Shown: positions 10,088-20,982, counted from the stretch's first letter. The stretch: DNA of 64,000 nt from Eukaryota sp. TZLM1-RC (GCA_040285825.1 JAUPSS010000004.1:2026550-2090549), one strand, 5' to 3'. Translations and numbers: made by a program. The notes: a model not told the origin generated them from the letters alone.

Positions 10088-10297
10088 GATGATTATGTTT
10101 ATAATTTATGTTTTCAATCCAGTAGCTTCCCACATCTTCCATCAACAAACCCATTGACTGTTCACTTAACAATGGATGGAGATGTTGAAGCAAATCCTGG
10201 TCCCAGAAAGAGAAGTTCCAATTGTAAATCATCATCTCCATCAAAAATTATTACAAAAGCGATTTTTGACCAACATGTCATGTTTATTAGCTTGTAA
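10085..10297 (+). pseudogene. Relic ORF with a 2A-like ribosome-skipping motif
   Basis: A 70-codon open stretch contains DVEANPGP at 10181-10204, a perfect match to the 2A consensus D(V/I)ExNPGP, preceded by PLTVHLTMDG. Such motifs open ORFs of several non-LTR retrotransposons as well as viral polyproteins. The frame stops at 10295-10297. Directly after it in another frame is a Fanzor C-terminal fragment, so the stretch may instead be a decayed Fanzor zinc-ribbon region. No function can be assigned with certainty. Confidence 0.4.
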
Positions 10298-10439
10298 CAG
10301 TGAGAGTTGCAAACTCAGTTGCAACAAAGGCTCAACAAAGCTTTTCAATAGAAACAAGCTGGCTTGTCTGAATATGTTTGCAATTGCTGAAGCCAGAACG
10401 AGTGGTAATGAAAGGCCTCAGTATCTGTGTAGTAAATAA
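10278..10439 (+). pseudogene. Fanzor (TnpB-like) C-terminal fragment, family F1
   Basis: The frame reads CLLACNSESCK, then LFNRNKLACLNMFAIAEA and NERPQYL before a stop. This is the typical OrfB/Fanzor C-terminus: a Cys pair from the zinc ribbon, an (N)RD-like box that normally carries the third RuvC carboxylate (here NRN, so Asp is lost), and the RPxYL tail. The end block aligns with the F1 relic at 21.3 kb and the fragment at 38.6 kb. It lies 108 bp upstream of the RNASEH2C start, same strand. Confidence 0.7.
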
Positions 10440-10500
10440 TTTTTGTAATTATTCCGCACGAAAATAGATCATGTATTTATGGGATTTTCCCATCCTCATC

Positions 10501-10540
10501 GGTGTAACAAGGACACTCATTTCATTGTTATGGACAATAT
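10501..10540 (+). promoter_or_regulatory. Conserved start-proximal element, copy A
   Basis: GGTGTAA at 10501, AAGGACAC, then TTCATTGTTATGGACAATAT ending at 10540. ATG of RNASEH2C follows 24 nt after the A of ATTG. Shared with copies at 13231, 21989 and 60417. Confidence 0.55.
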
Positions 10541-10547
10541 CTGTACA

Positions 10548-10835
10548 ATGAATCAGGCATTCAGATATCCATGTACTATACATCATGACGGCCCAATAGA
10601 CACCACACATTTGAATGTTACGGTCAACGATGATGGTCTATATCAAACCAGTTTTAGGGGACGTCACCTACTCGGTACCGCTTTATCTGTTCCTGATCAT
10701 TATCAAGCAAGACTCACTGACGCTACTGGTAATGATACTCCTATCTCTTCTTTGGTAATCCTTGGACATGATGAACCATCCAAACACCCCCAAGTTAAGG
10801 ATTGGATAGCACTTATGGAATGTTTTGGTCCCTAA
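10548..10835 (+). CDS. RNASEH2C: Ribonuclease H2 subunit C
   Basis: 95 aa if started at ATG 10548 (an in-frame ATG at 10479 would add 23 residues, but these are encoded by the conserved promoter-like element). Family blocks are clear: PCTIHHDGP at the start of the beta-barrel, SFRGRHLLGTALSVP in the middle, and the C-terminal KDWIALMECFGP helix. RNase H2 C is the non-catalytic subunit that, with A and B, removes ribonucleotides from DNA in the nucleus. The protein is very short, near the minimum for the family. Convergent with the gene at 11011-11520. Confidence 0.85.
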   Translation: MNQAFRYPCTIHHDGPIDTTHLNVTVNDDGLYQTSFRGRHLLGTALSVPDHYQARLTDATGNDTPISSLVILGHDEPSKHPQVKDWIALMECFGP

Positions 10836-11010
10836 TTGTTTTCTATTGTATTTGTAATTATTGAACCATACCGCTCCAGCGTTGTGAATTGCCCAAAATT
10901 GCGATTTTGAGGTATATTGATAATATTTATTAGTGAGAAAACAGTTAATATTACTACAGTTGTATTATACAAAAATCAGTATTACCGAATAACAATAAAT
11001 ATAAAAATGA

Positions 11011-11520
11011 TTAAGACCTATTTGCATTCAATAGCCTCCTTATTTCAGCATCCCTACAGGCCAACTCACTCCGAAGCCTTGATATCTCTTCATCAGCTAA
11101 AGCAAGTTCCCTATCCTTTTGTTGACAAGAATGACAGATTGATGGTACTGGGAATGTTTCGCAGATGTCCTCAGAATAGGTTGTATTGAGTGTACGTAAA
11201 GCAAGACTAGAGAGACGGGTACTAGTTGGTGTTGATGGCAGAATAGAAGATGTGGAAGAACTTAATGGGCGAGGACTGGGAGGAGGAGTTTCAGCCACAG
11301 TGGTAGCTTTTTTCAATTCCAACTTTAAGTGGTCCACTTCATCAGCAAGTTTAGCAATGATTGCTTGTTGTTCAGCAATAATTAATGACGATTTGTCCAT
11401 CGCTGGATCTTCTGAATAAACTGAGCTGTTTAAAGTGAAGGCAGTGTGAGGCCCAGGTGACATTGTACGTTGTGTAAAGCGGAGTGTAGCACGTAAGGAA
11501 TCACAACTCGGACAGGACAT
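11011..11520 (-). CDS. Coiled-coil protein, hypothetical
   Basis: 169 aa from ATG 11520 (MSCPSCDS). A CxxC at the N-terminus, a coiled coil at about 50-75 (AEQQAIIAKLADEVDHLKLELKK), a Pro/Ser/Thr linker, and a second CxxC followed by another coiled coil at the C-terminus (ELALADEEISRLRSELACRDAEIRRLL, given here only as the region from about 138 to 165). No family recognised. A TTCA lies 26 nt upstream of the ATG, the spacing seen at other genes here, which supports this start. Likely a real gene. Confidence 0.6.
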   Translation of the reverse strand: MSCPSCDSLRATLRFTQRTMSPGPHTAFTLNSSVYSEDPAMDKSSLIIAEQQAIIAKLADEVDHLKLELKKATTVAETPPPSPRPLSSSTSSILPSTPTSTRLSSLALRTLNTTYSEDICETFPVPSICHSCQQKDRELALADEEISRLRSELACRDAEIRRLLNANRS

Positions 11521-11639
11521 TATGATAAAAAAGTATCGATCCTGATGAAGTATTAAAAGGAGTTGTGGGGTTTGGAGAGAGGTCCTCAACGTAAGTTGGG
11601 GTTGTGTTTACAAGTTTCAATTTTTTAACAATTGGTATG

Positions 11640-13080
11640 TTTTTAACAACTGTTTTCCGTCATTTTCTTCATAATAATTCTGTGTTAAAAAGATGGTGTA
11701 GAAACAAGGCTAAGGATTCTATGAAGAAAAAACACTTTTTTAGAATATATTCTAAAGAAGTCTAAAAATCAATATCTTCAAAACAAATTTCCACATCATC
11801 AAACCGTACCACGACAATGTTTTCGTAATGTGCAAGACATGTGAAAGACATCAGAGCGTTCGAAATCATTTTTAGTAAATGTTTCAAAATAGTAAAAACA
11901 ATACCACTTAACCGCAAACGGCGATCAAAACGCTTCTTTTTACCTGATTTTCGATATCATCAATAAAATTTATGACAGTTTTTCCAAGACGTCCATTCAA
12001 AGACATAGCAAATGGGCAATGTGGTGATCCACATGGCGAACATATTTCAATGCTTTCAAAGGTTTTGCATATTTCTTTTGTTTGAACAATCCTGAATCAT
12101 CAAGATGAAAACAATTGGGATTGTGCATTTTTCAAGGCATTTTTCTTGCAAACATCCACTGTTACAACATCAACAACATTCAAGACATCATCAAATGAGG
12201 GCACAACTACATCAGCACGTCGTTTTCAATGTTTTGAATCTCTCAAATTTTCATTTATATCAGGAGACCTCAACAACGGTTCTACAAATGATTCATTATG
12301 ATAGGAATCACACATTGCGTGCAAAGTGGAACGATAAGAAATAAAACTGCAAATAAATAAATGTGATAATGTCAACCAGCACCACATTTGCAAGACAGAT
12401 CATTGGGTAAATTAAAAGGCCATAAATAGCAGCGCATTCTCATAGCAGTTGTCAATTGATCGTCATTTAAAAACAGACCATCAATCTGGGAATTTGGTTT
12501 AGCAAAACTACAGATAAACTTTCCTTTAAACCAATCAAAAAATTTGCAAAAGCAGGAGTTTTTTACTTAGCCGTGCTAATAAGAACAATAAAATCCTTAC
12601 TTTCAAAAATTTTTCAAAAGATATTTTTGAAGTTTTTTCAGAGCAAATTTCAATGAACACAAATGCTTTCTGGAATGTCTTGAATAGCTTTAGGGAACAT
12701 GTTTGCCATAACTCAGGAGATAAACATGCTATTTGGTCCCTTAAATTGTCCAAGAATAGAACTATTTGTTGTTTCAAGAAGATTTTCAGAAAAATGATAT
12801 CTTCCAGAAAATTCAAAAACAAATTTTCTCCACCACCTATAAATGCAGCTTTGCTCAAACACTTTGATGAATTGAAACCCACACCACCAATTTGAACATC
12901 AGAATATATGTGATTCTTCAAAATTGATCGATCAACTGACATTACAAATGCCAAAAATTCTGTACGAATTTTGTTAAATTGTTTACAAAAATTGTAAGTT
13001 AATGATGGAGGTAACCATCGAAGCAAATGGGTATTTTTCCAAAACAACATATTTTCCAAAAAAACCACTTAAGACGAATT
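11640..13080 (-). pseudogene. Non-LTR retroelement relic 1 (RT thumb plus C-terminal endonuclease-like domain)
   Basis: Minus strand from 13068: a 177-aa frame contains the block after the RT core typical of non-LTR elements (SDVQIGGVGFNSSKCLSKAAFIGG). Downstream, through stops, follow RRADVVVPSFDDV and VVDVVTVDVC, then CPFAMSLNGRLGK and FIDDIE. Order and residues fit the C-terminal nuclease-like region of RLE-bearing non-LTR elements. The last block recurs in relics 2 and 3. Upstream RT motifs are missing, several stops are present, and no flanking duplication was found. Confidence 0.55.
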
Positions 13081-13230
13081 TCCAATTCAAGAATCTTAAT
13101 GACTTCAAGCTCTTTCTTAATTGAATCCAAATAGTTCTTAAGGCTATCAGGTGTTTTTTCAGGAGAACTTAGGTAACAACCAAGAAAGCAGAAACTAGGT
13201 GAAGTATAATCAATTAATCAAATAACAATC

Positions 13231-13268
13231 GGTGTAAGTCACACCTATTTTATTGTTATAGACAATAT
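13231..13268 (+). promoter_or_regulatory. Conserved start-proximal element, copy B
   Basis: GGTGTAA at 13231, ACAC, then ATTGTTATAGACAATAT ending 13268, with ATG at 13277 (25 nt after the A of ATTG). Here it heads the F1 Fanzor relic rather than a recognised host gene. Confidence 0.5.
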
Positions 13269-14143
13269 TTGTCAAAATGGACACCTTTCTGAAAGTAATA
13301 ACATTTCTATCAGTGCTACCAGTGCTCTCAGAAAAGGAGTCTGCGATAGAGTTTCTAGACCATCTCATTCCTTCACGTACATTCTACCTATCGATGATAT
13401 CAGCATTAATCCTTCTCATTTTCTAAATAAGACCTTTGCTGCTGCTATTATAGGTAAATCTCATCTACTCTATTTTACTGCCAAAATAGCTACCGGAATG
13501 ACTCACTCAAAACAACCCGAGAGTGATAAAAATGTTCATTTCAGGTACACTCAAAATCAACGAAGATTTGAGTCGAAAAGTTCCAAATTCAAAAGAATAA
13601 ACGACAGCATACGGAATGACAGTCTTATCACAATAAGTAACTCTACTGGTAGAGTGATTGATCTATCCAATTTTCAACCTTCTGAAGAGCAACAACAAAG
13701 GATGGATTTAGACAGCAGTATAATTAATCAAATGACTGAAAGAACAATAAGTTTATTAAGAGGTGAAGTACTTAATGAAATCAATATTCCCCACGAACTT
13801 GATTATTCAAAACTCAAATTACTTACGAAAAACTAAATCTGTAGCAGAATGTTATCCCAATTCAATTCCAAAAGCTGCAAGTTTGACACATTTATTGCAT
13901 ATATTAAACAAAAGAATTTTGTGAATAGAGTTGTTTGTGAAGTTTATCATCAAAAAATATTTAGGAAACTGAGATGGTGGGCTGAGATTAATCGCACAAG
14001 ATCTGACGCAAAGATGATTCAGAGATTCAAATCAGTAATTGGTGATCCCAGCCAAGTAGTTATCGGAATAGGAGACTGGGAACAACAACAACAACACATG
14101 AAATTCAAAGAACTTATCAAAGGAAAAAGGTTTGAAAATTCTA
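13269..14143 (+). pseudogene. Fanzor nuclease relic, family F1, 5' part (split by gypsy element 1)
   Basis: An open frame to 13836, broken by TAA, and its continuation (13849-14178 frame) encode Fanzor/TnpB landmarks: FRYTQNQRRFESK, then after the stop WWAEINRTRSDAKMIQRFKS and VIGIGDWEQ, the RuvC-II neighbourhood. Fanzors are eukaryotic RNA-guided RuvC nucleases carried by transposons. The relic is interrupted at 14143 by the LTR of element 1 and resumes at 21101. The N-terminal wedge domain is not visible, and RuvC-I cannot be placed with certainty. At least one stop and one frameshift lie before the insertion, so it was dead before or soon after. Confidence 0.78.
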
Positions 14144-14279
14144 TGATGCCGTCTGTGTCATATGATAACAAAGAGTAAGGATAATTTATTAGAATTTCCC
14201 CGGCCCTTATAAAGGCCATCACTAGTGAACTATACTATATAAATACAAATGTACTAGACTAATTGTCCACAGTACAACA
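14144..14279 (-). repeat. LTR of element 1 (3' LTR)
   Basis: 136 bp. In element orientation it begins TGTTGTACTG and ends CGGCATCA. It ends with ATG ACA CAG ACG GCA TCA, the same start codon that opens the first ORF from the 5' LTR; here the ATG runs into TAG in the flank. Confidence 0.9.
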
Positions 14280-17200
14280 CTACCTTTTCCCTCTTTTAGA
14301 TCTCGAACGAGAGCTACGAGAACTGACTGCGGGGGAATTAGTCTTAGATTTGGAATTAGAAGATGCCTTCCGTTTCCTGGTAGAGTGAGGACTAATAGAG
14401 CGCAAATATGTTTGATATGCCTCAGTGCTTTTGACGTCAGCAACTGGGACAGACGAAGTCTCGCCGCCATACCAAACTGCGGTACAATAAGGAACTTTAT
14501 TGTTGTTCGAATCTACGTAATCAAAATGATCTATAATTTTAATGATTACAGATTCTTCCATATCGCCAGCAGCAATATTCTTTTGCCAATCAAGATCTTC
14601 TTTAGGGAAGTCTGAAAGGTATAGTTTACAATGATTTATACTTGCCGTAGACATCGAACCAGTGACGAGATTCTTGAGTAATAAACTTTTATTGGATTTA
14701 ACTTCTTCAACGAGAAAAGGGCCAGCGAAGCAACCAGGGAGTTTACCATTAGTCTTTAATCGCAAAACTAAGTCACCTTTATTAAAAGGGTTCCTATGTT
14801 TGTTAACTTCAGGCAGTTGTTGAGCTTGCCTGAGCTCTGCCTCTTCTCTCTTCTTTGAAATCCTTTCAAGTTTTGCTTCAAGATCTTTAACAAAGGGAAT
14901 ATTAACGTTAGCTGATTTTATTAGTTCAAACATATTACTAGGATCAGCTCTAGGGCTGTGGTCGCTACCAAACATTAAATTGTAGGGCGAATGACCAGTA
15001 ACTCTACTAATAGTTGAATTTATTTGAAGTTGTACAATTGGGATATATTCACTCCAATTGCTATAATCGCCAGAGTCCACCAAAATCTTTCTTAGACTTT
15101 GTAAAATGTCTCTGTGTCGTCTTTCTACTAAACCATTGCTTTGTGAAAAGCTAGTTAGTGAACGACTTACTTCAATGTTTAATAAATCGCATAACCCTTT
15201 GAATATGGCATTTGCAAATTCAATACCATTGTCACTATGAATCAACAGTGGGATACCAAAAATTGATACTACACTCCATAGGAGGTGATTGGTTGCCTTC
15301 ACTGCATTCAATTCCTTTACAGGGCAAATGATCGTATACCTGGTGAACGAATCTACAAAAACTATTAAATATTTGAATCCATTATCATCTTGTTGTAATG
15401 GTCCAATAGTGTCTGCGTTTAATCGTGCAAAAGGTCGATCAGCCCAAAGAGAGCCAGATGATTCAATGACAATTTTAGGCACATGTGCCGTCTTTTGACA
15501 TGCTGGGCATCTCTTAATATGGTTAATCATGTCTTTGCGCATGTCGGGCCAAAAGTAATCACTATTGAGTAATTTCTTTACGCTAGTCGTCACACTAGGA
15601 TGGCCAACATTTGCATGTCCATGAATGATAGTTAAAGTCTGCTTCTTTAAACTATCTGGGATGACAATCTTCCCACGATTGTTGGTATACAATTGAATAT
15701 CTGAATTATAATTGTAATCTTTATAATAATTAGGATTTGAATCAACATCTATAAGTTGTTCTTGCCTAATCTTTGAGATCCAAGTGTCAAATAAATCAAA
15801 TTTAGTATCCTCAACTGCTTCTTTCAGTGCAGATAAGCTATTGATCGTGGGTAGCTCAATTGTGGACGGTTGAATAATGTCATCCCTTAACAAATTAACT
15901 CCAGTCAATAAATTTAAATAGGGTAATTGTTCTTCAACTCTGTGAGGCGCCAAGTTTCTCACTTGTTGGACTCGAGGAGTTTTGGGTTTGGTGTCAACCA
16001 ATCTAGACAACATGTCTGCCCAATAATTCTCCTCGCCTGCAGTGTGGACTACGTCAAAATTGAATTCTGACAATACTGGTAGCCACCTCTTCACAATTCT
16101 GTTCTTTTCAGGAGCTGATATGAGGTATGCTAAATTTCTATGATCAGTGAAAATAGATAATTTCCTCGAAATTAAATTATTTTCTAAACTACTGTCAGTG
16201 AGAATTAGTAAAATTGCATACAACTCTTTCTGAAGTACAGACCAATTCTTTTGTGAAGTTGATAATAATCTGCTAAAGAAGGCAATAGGTACAACCTTTC
16301 TCTTAATTAGCGGTGTCGTAGGATCTTTAGGTGGGTTAGCTTCTTGCCATATTACTCCACCTACAGCCACATCGGACGCGTCAGCACTTATTAAAATATG
16401 CTTGTCTTCTGAGGGCAATTCAAGAGGGATATTTGCTTTGATAAGATTTATAATCTTACCAAAAGCCTCGTCATGATCAGGAGTCCACTTGATTTTTGAC
16501 GGTTTGTTTCTGCTTAATTTGTTGATTGGTTCTATCAAGTCAGACAAATTTGGCAACCAGTCACGTTTATAATTGATTGAACCTATAAAACTCCTAACTT
16601 CAGGTAATGTCCTGGGTTTGGGTAGGTTGATCAGTCCCTCGATCCTAGATTCATCTATATAACGGGTTTTGTTTACAAAAATACTACCTAGAATTTTTAT
16701 TTCATGTTTGCAAGTGGTAAAGCTACACTTAAGTAGGCCCAGGTTAACTCTAAAACGTTTGGCGCGTTCTAGGACCGTACCTACTCTGGATAGAAATTCA
16801 TCCAGGGTCGAAGCTACTATTATTATATCATCGATATAAATAAATACGCCCTCAGAATCAAATATTTCCATCATCTTGTTTTGGAAGACTGCAGGAACGT
16901 TCTTCAAACCAAAACAAGCTTTTTTAAAACTGATCGACATCCCGGGAATTGATACGGTAGTTTTATCAATATCCTCTTCTGCAATTTTGAGCTACCAAAA
17001 TGCCTTAGGTAAATCTAGAGTTGCTATATAATTAGCTTTACTTAGAAACTCTAAAATGTCGCTAATCTTGGGCAAATTTGCCTCTACAGGTTTAGTTAAA
17101 TCATTTACTCCACCAATACCACTAAAATCGCCAGTTAATCGTGGTTTCCTGTGATCAGGGTAAATCACAAGACAAATGGGACTACTGAATTGAGACTTTG

Positions 17201-18062
17201 CGGGCACAGCAAATTCATTACGGATCAATTCGTTAAAAATTTCTTCGGCTACCCGTTGTTATTCTGGGTTTAATCTTCGAGGTTTCCTTTTGACGACCTT
17301 ACTTTCGTCATAAAATGGAATGGTCATCGGCTGACAATCAATTCCATCCGGGTGAGGTAGCCCACTAAATACATTTCTATATTTTTCGAGTAGCACGACT
17401 AGGCGTTCCTCGTCCCTAATGTCATCCAGGCATATTCTACAGCCCAACTCATTTAACTCATGTCTAAATGTGGAATGCCCAAAATCATTACCTAAGTCTG
17501 ATTTATTACTCAATTGTTCTATGAATCTAATTGGTTGACAAATTCTATTATCGAACTCACATTCAGCATTTAAGATGGTGCGGTGTTCGCGATCCAAATT
17601 AATATTAAAACCGTGCTCCGTGCGTAGCCCCAAGGTTTGTAATAAGTCTCTTCCGATCAAAAAATTATTGGTACCAGAAATGATCTGGAATTCGATCCTT
17701 AAAAACACTTGAGTGGCCAAGCTACCCACATTTAGAGCAAGAACACTACTTGCACATCCTAGGGTCGTGGAGCGAATGCCATTTGCCGATAAGTATTCGA
17801 CAGTTTTATTGTCATTAACTGTCATATTACATTTAGAGGCTAAATCCATTGATAATGCTGAAAATGCAGCTCCATTATCAATTTCGCCTTGTAGTTCCAC
17901 GTTATTTATTGTGCAGGTTAACCAAAGTTCCCCGTTAGAACTTTCTAGGTCCTCTGCTACCCTGGATAGTCTAACACTGTGGATAGAACCCACAGGATTG
18001 GATGACTCTTTAAATCTTTTTAATGGATTTAGGTGATTATAATTCGAATCTGCTTTGCTCAT
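14280..18062 (-). pseudogene. pol of element 1: protease, RT, RNase H, integrase, chromodomain (two nonsense codons)
   Basis: One frame throughout. Retropepsin-like region: CTINNVELQGEIDNGAAFSAL (aspartate in DNGAAFS). RT: KPRLTGDFSG, LDLPKAFW, FGLKNVPAVFQ and the catalytic YIDD near 16840. RNase H follows (ISADASDVAVGG, TDHRNLAY). Integrase: an HHCC-type region ending CPACQ, then DDE as NADTIGPL, HSDNGIEF and LVERRHRD. A chromodomain-like module lies near the C-terminus, then a Ser/Arg/Lys tail whose last codons are the polypurine tract. Breaks: TAA at 17261-17259 after RRLNPE and TAG at 16994-16992 replacing the expected Gln of AFWQ; both look like point mutations. The start ATG overlaps the gag stop by four bases (ATGA). 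Confidence 0.9.
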
Positions 18063-20242
18063 TTTATAAATGGGTTTGATTGAATTAATTTATTTGTAAG
18101 GTTTTTGTTAAAAGATGTATAATCATCTGATTTATTACTACTACTTTTACGTTTTTTATCACGTTTTTCACCTCCTTGACGCTTTTTTGAACCTGGTCTT
18201 CCCACTAATTTAAAACATTTCTCTTCAAGATGTTTATTGGTTTTGCATAAGTTACACCATTGCTCTGAAGGGATGGGTCGACTGCTTACTCTAGGGTTCT
18301 TAAAAGGACCTTTTGACTGGCTTCGTCCTTTTTGCGCAGGAGCGTGAGCACCAAAAGCTGTTCTTATCAAATTCATGTCTTTGATCGAGGATTCAAGGCT
18401 ATTGACCTTGTTAACAAATGCGTTACCTAAATCGTAAATCGCATCGCCCAGTTTCTCGTTACTTGAATCAAACTTACCAATCCAAATGATATATGTGTCC
18501 ATCAATTGATTGTTTGTTTTGTCGTTAATAGTTTCGAGAAATCTCTTTGCTGGGTAGACGACAGACGGATTACCATCCGTTCCAGGCATAATTGTAGAGC
18601 GTCGAATTATATATATGATCTGCTCCATGAAGGCTGTCCATGAAGATTCAGCAGTCATTTTGCGACTGATCTCAGGTGGTCTTACAGACCTTAAAGCCTT
18701 CTCAACATCGGTAGGGTATTTGTACTTGGTGCTGATTAGCAAATATTCCCAGATTTCGGCGTCAGATGGGTTGTTGCCTAACACGTTTGTTCGGCCTCCA
18801 TAAAAACTCTGCCATTCTGCGATCACCTTACCCTCGATCATAAATCTCAAATACAAAGGGTCCACTTCGAAGAACATAGATCTAACGAAGTCGTACTGAT
18901 GAACAGGTTGACCGTATTTGGTGATCGGCGTAAATGCTCTGGTGGGTCCATCGCGATCCCTAACTGTTTTGGCCCAATTGCCAAAGTTAAGAACGAAGTC
19001 GAAGATCTTCTTGGCGTCAAACGCTTCATTTAACTTAACTAGGCATCTCAGTTTGTCGTCTATTCTTTTCCTCAATTTCTCCTCGTCTGTTACAGGAGTT
19101 CTATAAAGACCGAGGGTGTCGACGAGAGAATCTCTAGGAACATTCATTCCTAGGGGTTGCGTGGGTATAGATGATTTTATAACAGATGCTTGTGTAGGAG
19201 TTGCTTCACAAGAAGCTCTCCTAGATGCCAGAGGCCCTACAGAAGGTGTACTAAATAGGTTCATATTCCTCTCTTCTGAAGGCAATGTTTCGCCCAACTT
19301 AATGATAAATCTTGTCTTAGGAGGTTCCTCCTGCACAGGTACGGTCTGGGCTGGTGGCCTTAAATCCACCCAATCTGGTGCATCTTTAGATCCTCTAGAA
19401 ACCCCTGCTAGTTTATGATCATATGGAAGGCAACTGCTCTTTATTAAGACATTCTCAAAAACATTTTGGTCGGGCCAGCTATCAACCCATGCCTTAAGTT
19501 TAGCCATCCATGCATCAGGATATACTAATTTTAACTTGTTTGGGCCAACACGCTGCTCTTTCAGTTCAATTACCCTTGTGCCTATTTCTCTAATGTAGGA
19601 CTCTTTGGTATGAAATTGAAGGGTGTCACCTCGAGATTCATCGAATTTGCCCCCAAGCATAATAAAAATGTTCGCAATGGAATCTTTTGGGTGTACGTTC
19701 TTTACCAGGAAATGCCTTACGACGCCTCTAAGGTTTCTACCTTGTTGATTATGAGGATACATTTTAGCTATCCAAAATAGTCTGTCGTTAGCTTCTTGAT
19801 TTCCACTGAAATATATTTTGTGGTCATCAATTGCATCCCTATGCCATTTGGCAGGCCTGGGAAAAGCAGTTTGATACTTTGAACGAGATGCGCTGAAATA
19901 GCAATCCTCGACTGCACTCATCCCACACGAGACTGCCGAATCGGTAAGATCATCCAATCTCTTTAAAAGATTTGGACTTTGATCATAACTCTCGTAGACG
20001 ACATCGTCAAGTGTTTTGCCGTGGGCTTCCCCAAAGAGGAAGGGCCAACGATTCGCTAAATAATCACGTCGGACCTTCTCACATTCGGCTGGGTCGACGT
20101 CTCCTGAAAGACGTTCTGCCTCATTCTCAGCCATTTTTAATAATTTGTCATCACTCCAATCCATTACATCATCAGGAGGATTGGCGATGAGGTCCAATAG
20201 GAAATCTCTAATTACAGCTTCAACTGCCTTTGCTAGTTTCCT
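18059..20242 (-). CDS. gag of element 1 with CCHC zinc knuckle
   Basis: Open from just after a TGA near 20244 to 18059, about 727 codons; no ATG heads the frame, so translation may depend on a frameshift or reinitiation from the preceding ORF. The C-terminus carries a zinc knuckle CNLCKTNKHLEEKC (CX2CX4HX4C) near 18230, followed by basic residues. The middle is helical capsid-like sequence. Its stop overlaps the ATG of the protease ORF (ATGA at 18062-18059), suggesting coupled translation. Confidence 0.8.
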   Translation of the reverse strand, partial: RKLAKAVEAVIRDFLLDLIANPPDDVMDWSDDKLLKMAENEAERLSGDVDPAECEKVRRDYLANRWPFLFGEAHGKTLDDVVYESYDQSPNLLKRLDDLTDSAVSCGMSAVEDCYFSASRSKYQTAFPRPAKWHRDAIDDHKIYFSGNQEANDRLFWIAKMYPHNQQGRNLRGVVRHFLVKNVHPKDSIANIFIMLGGKFDESRGDTLQFHTKESYIREIGTRVIELKEQRVGPNKLKLVYPDAWMAKLKAWVDSWPDQNVFENVLIKSSCLPYDHKLAGVSRGSKDAPDWVDLRPPAQTVPVQEEPPKTRFIIKLGETLPSEERNMNLFSTPSVGPLASRRASCEATPTQASVIKSSIPTQPLGMNVPRDSLVDTLGLYRTPVTDEEKLRKRIDDKLRCLVKLNEAFDAKKIFDFVLNFGNWAKTVRDRDGPTRAFTPITKYGQPVHQYDFVRSMFFEVDPLYLRFMIEGKVIAEWQSFYGGRTNVLGNNPSDAEIWEYLLISTKYKYPTDVEKALRSVRPPEISRKMTAESSWTAFMEQIIYIIRRSTIMPGTDGNPSVVYPAKRFLETINDKTNNQLMDTYIIWIGKFDSSNEKLGDAIYDLGNAFVNKVNSLESSIKDMNLIRTAFGAHAPAQKGRSQSKGPFKNPRVSSRPIPSEQWCNLCKTNKHLEEKCFKLVGRPGSKKRQGGEKRDKKRKSSSNKSDDYTSFNKNLTNKLIQSNPFIK

Positions 20243-20355
20243 TCAGTAAAGACCTTGAGAAGTCCTTTCCGTAGATGGAAAACTTGGAGTTGGATTAGAA
20301 GGATTGGGTGTATGAGGTGGTTCATCATCGCTCTCATCCCCTCTCCTGCTGTTGT

Positions 20356-20982
20356 TCAGATTATGAGATCCTCTGGAATCACTTTGAGGTTCCTCACTTG
20401 AGCTGATGTCAGAAGTAGGTGAGGATGGAGTTTTACGTGAGGAGCTAGTCGTAGACTGTTGCTCGCCTTCGCCTCCTTCACCTTCTGTACAAGCGTCAGA
20501 TTTGTTACAACAAACGCTTTGAATCTCCGTTGCTCGCTCGGAGTGAGAAAACTCTTCCTACAAGGAAGGAGCTCCGAGGAATTGTTGGGGTATGTGTACA
20601 GTTCTGTCACATCAGCAACGTGATAACCACTCTCCTTATTAGGGAGGTGACTTCCTTTCTGGGAGGTAGGGCTCTCCTCAGTGTGAAGTTCACTCTCCTT
20701 ATTGGGGAGGTGACTTTTTATCTGAGAGGCAAGGCTCTTCTCAGCGGAAAGCTCACTCTCCTTAGGAGGATTACTCTTCCCGAAGGAAGGATTACTCTCC
20801 GTAGATGGAGGATTACTCACCGTGGGTAGTGGTGGATTACTCTCCGTAGATGAAGGATTACTCACCGTGGGTGGTGGTGGATTGTTCTCCTTCAAAGAAG
20901 GGACATTACTCTTCCTCAGAGAGGAAGGAGGGTTATCATTGTGGCTTTTCAGGCCATTAATTAATGATGCCGTCTGTGTCAT
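20356..20982 (-). CDS. First ORF of element 1, starts inside the 5' LTR
   Basis: 208 aa. ATG at 20982 lies in the last 18 bp of the 5' LTR (MTQTAS is LTR-encoded), then the frame runs into the internal region. It is Pro/Ser/Asn/Glu-rich with imperfect repeats (SNPPSTES, SNPPLPTV) and a short more conserved C-terminal block (FLTPSEQRRFKAFVVTNLTLV). No known domain. The next ORF is in another frame, about 110 bp on. Confidence 0.7.
   Translation of the reverse strand: MTQTASLINGLKSHNDNPPSSLRKSNVPSLKENNPPPPTVSNPSSTESNPPLPTVSNPPSTESNPSFGKSNPPKESELSAEKSLASQIKSHLPNKESELHTEESPTSQKGSHLPNKESGYHVADVTELYTYPNNSSELLPCRKSFLTPSEQRRFKAFVVTNLTLVQKVKEAKASNSLRLAPHVKLHPHLLLTSAQVRNLKVIPEDLII
20945..20956 (-). 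other. Candidate primer-binding site of element 1
   Basis: On the minus strand TGGCCTGAAAAG begins 9 nt after the 5' LTR. Element 2 also has TGG at exactly +9. A TGG complements tRNA CCA ends; the specific tRNA was not identified. Confidence 0.3.
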
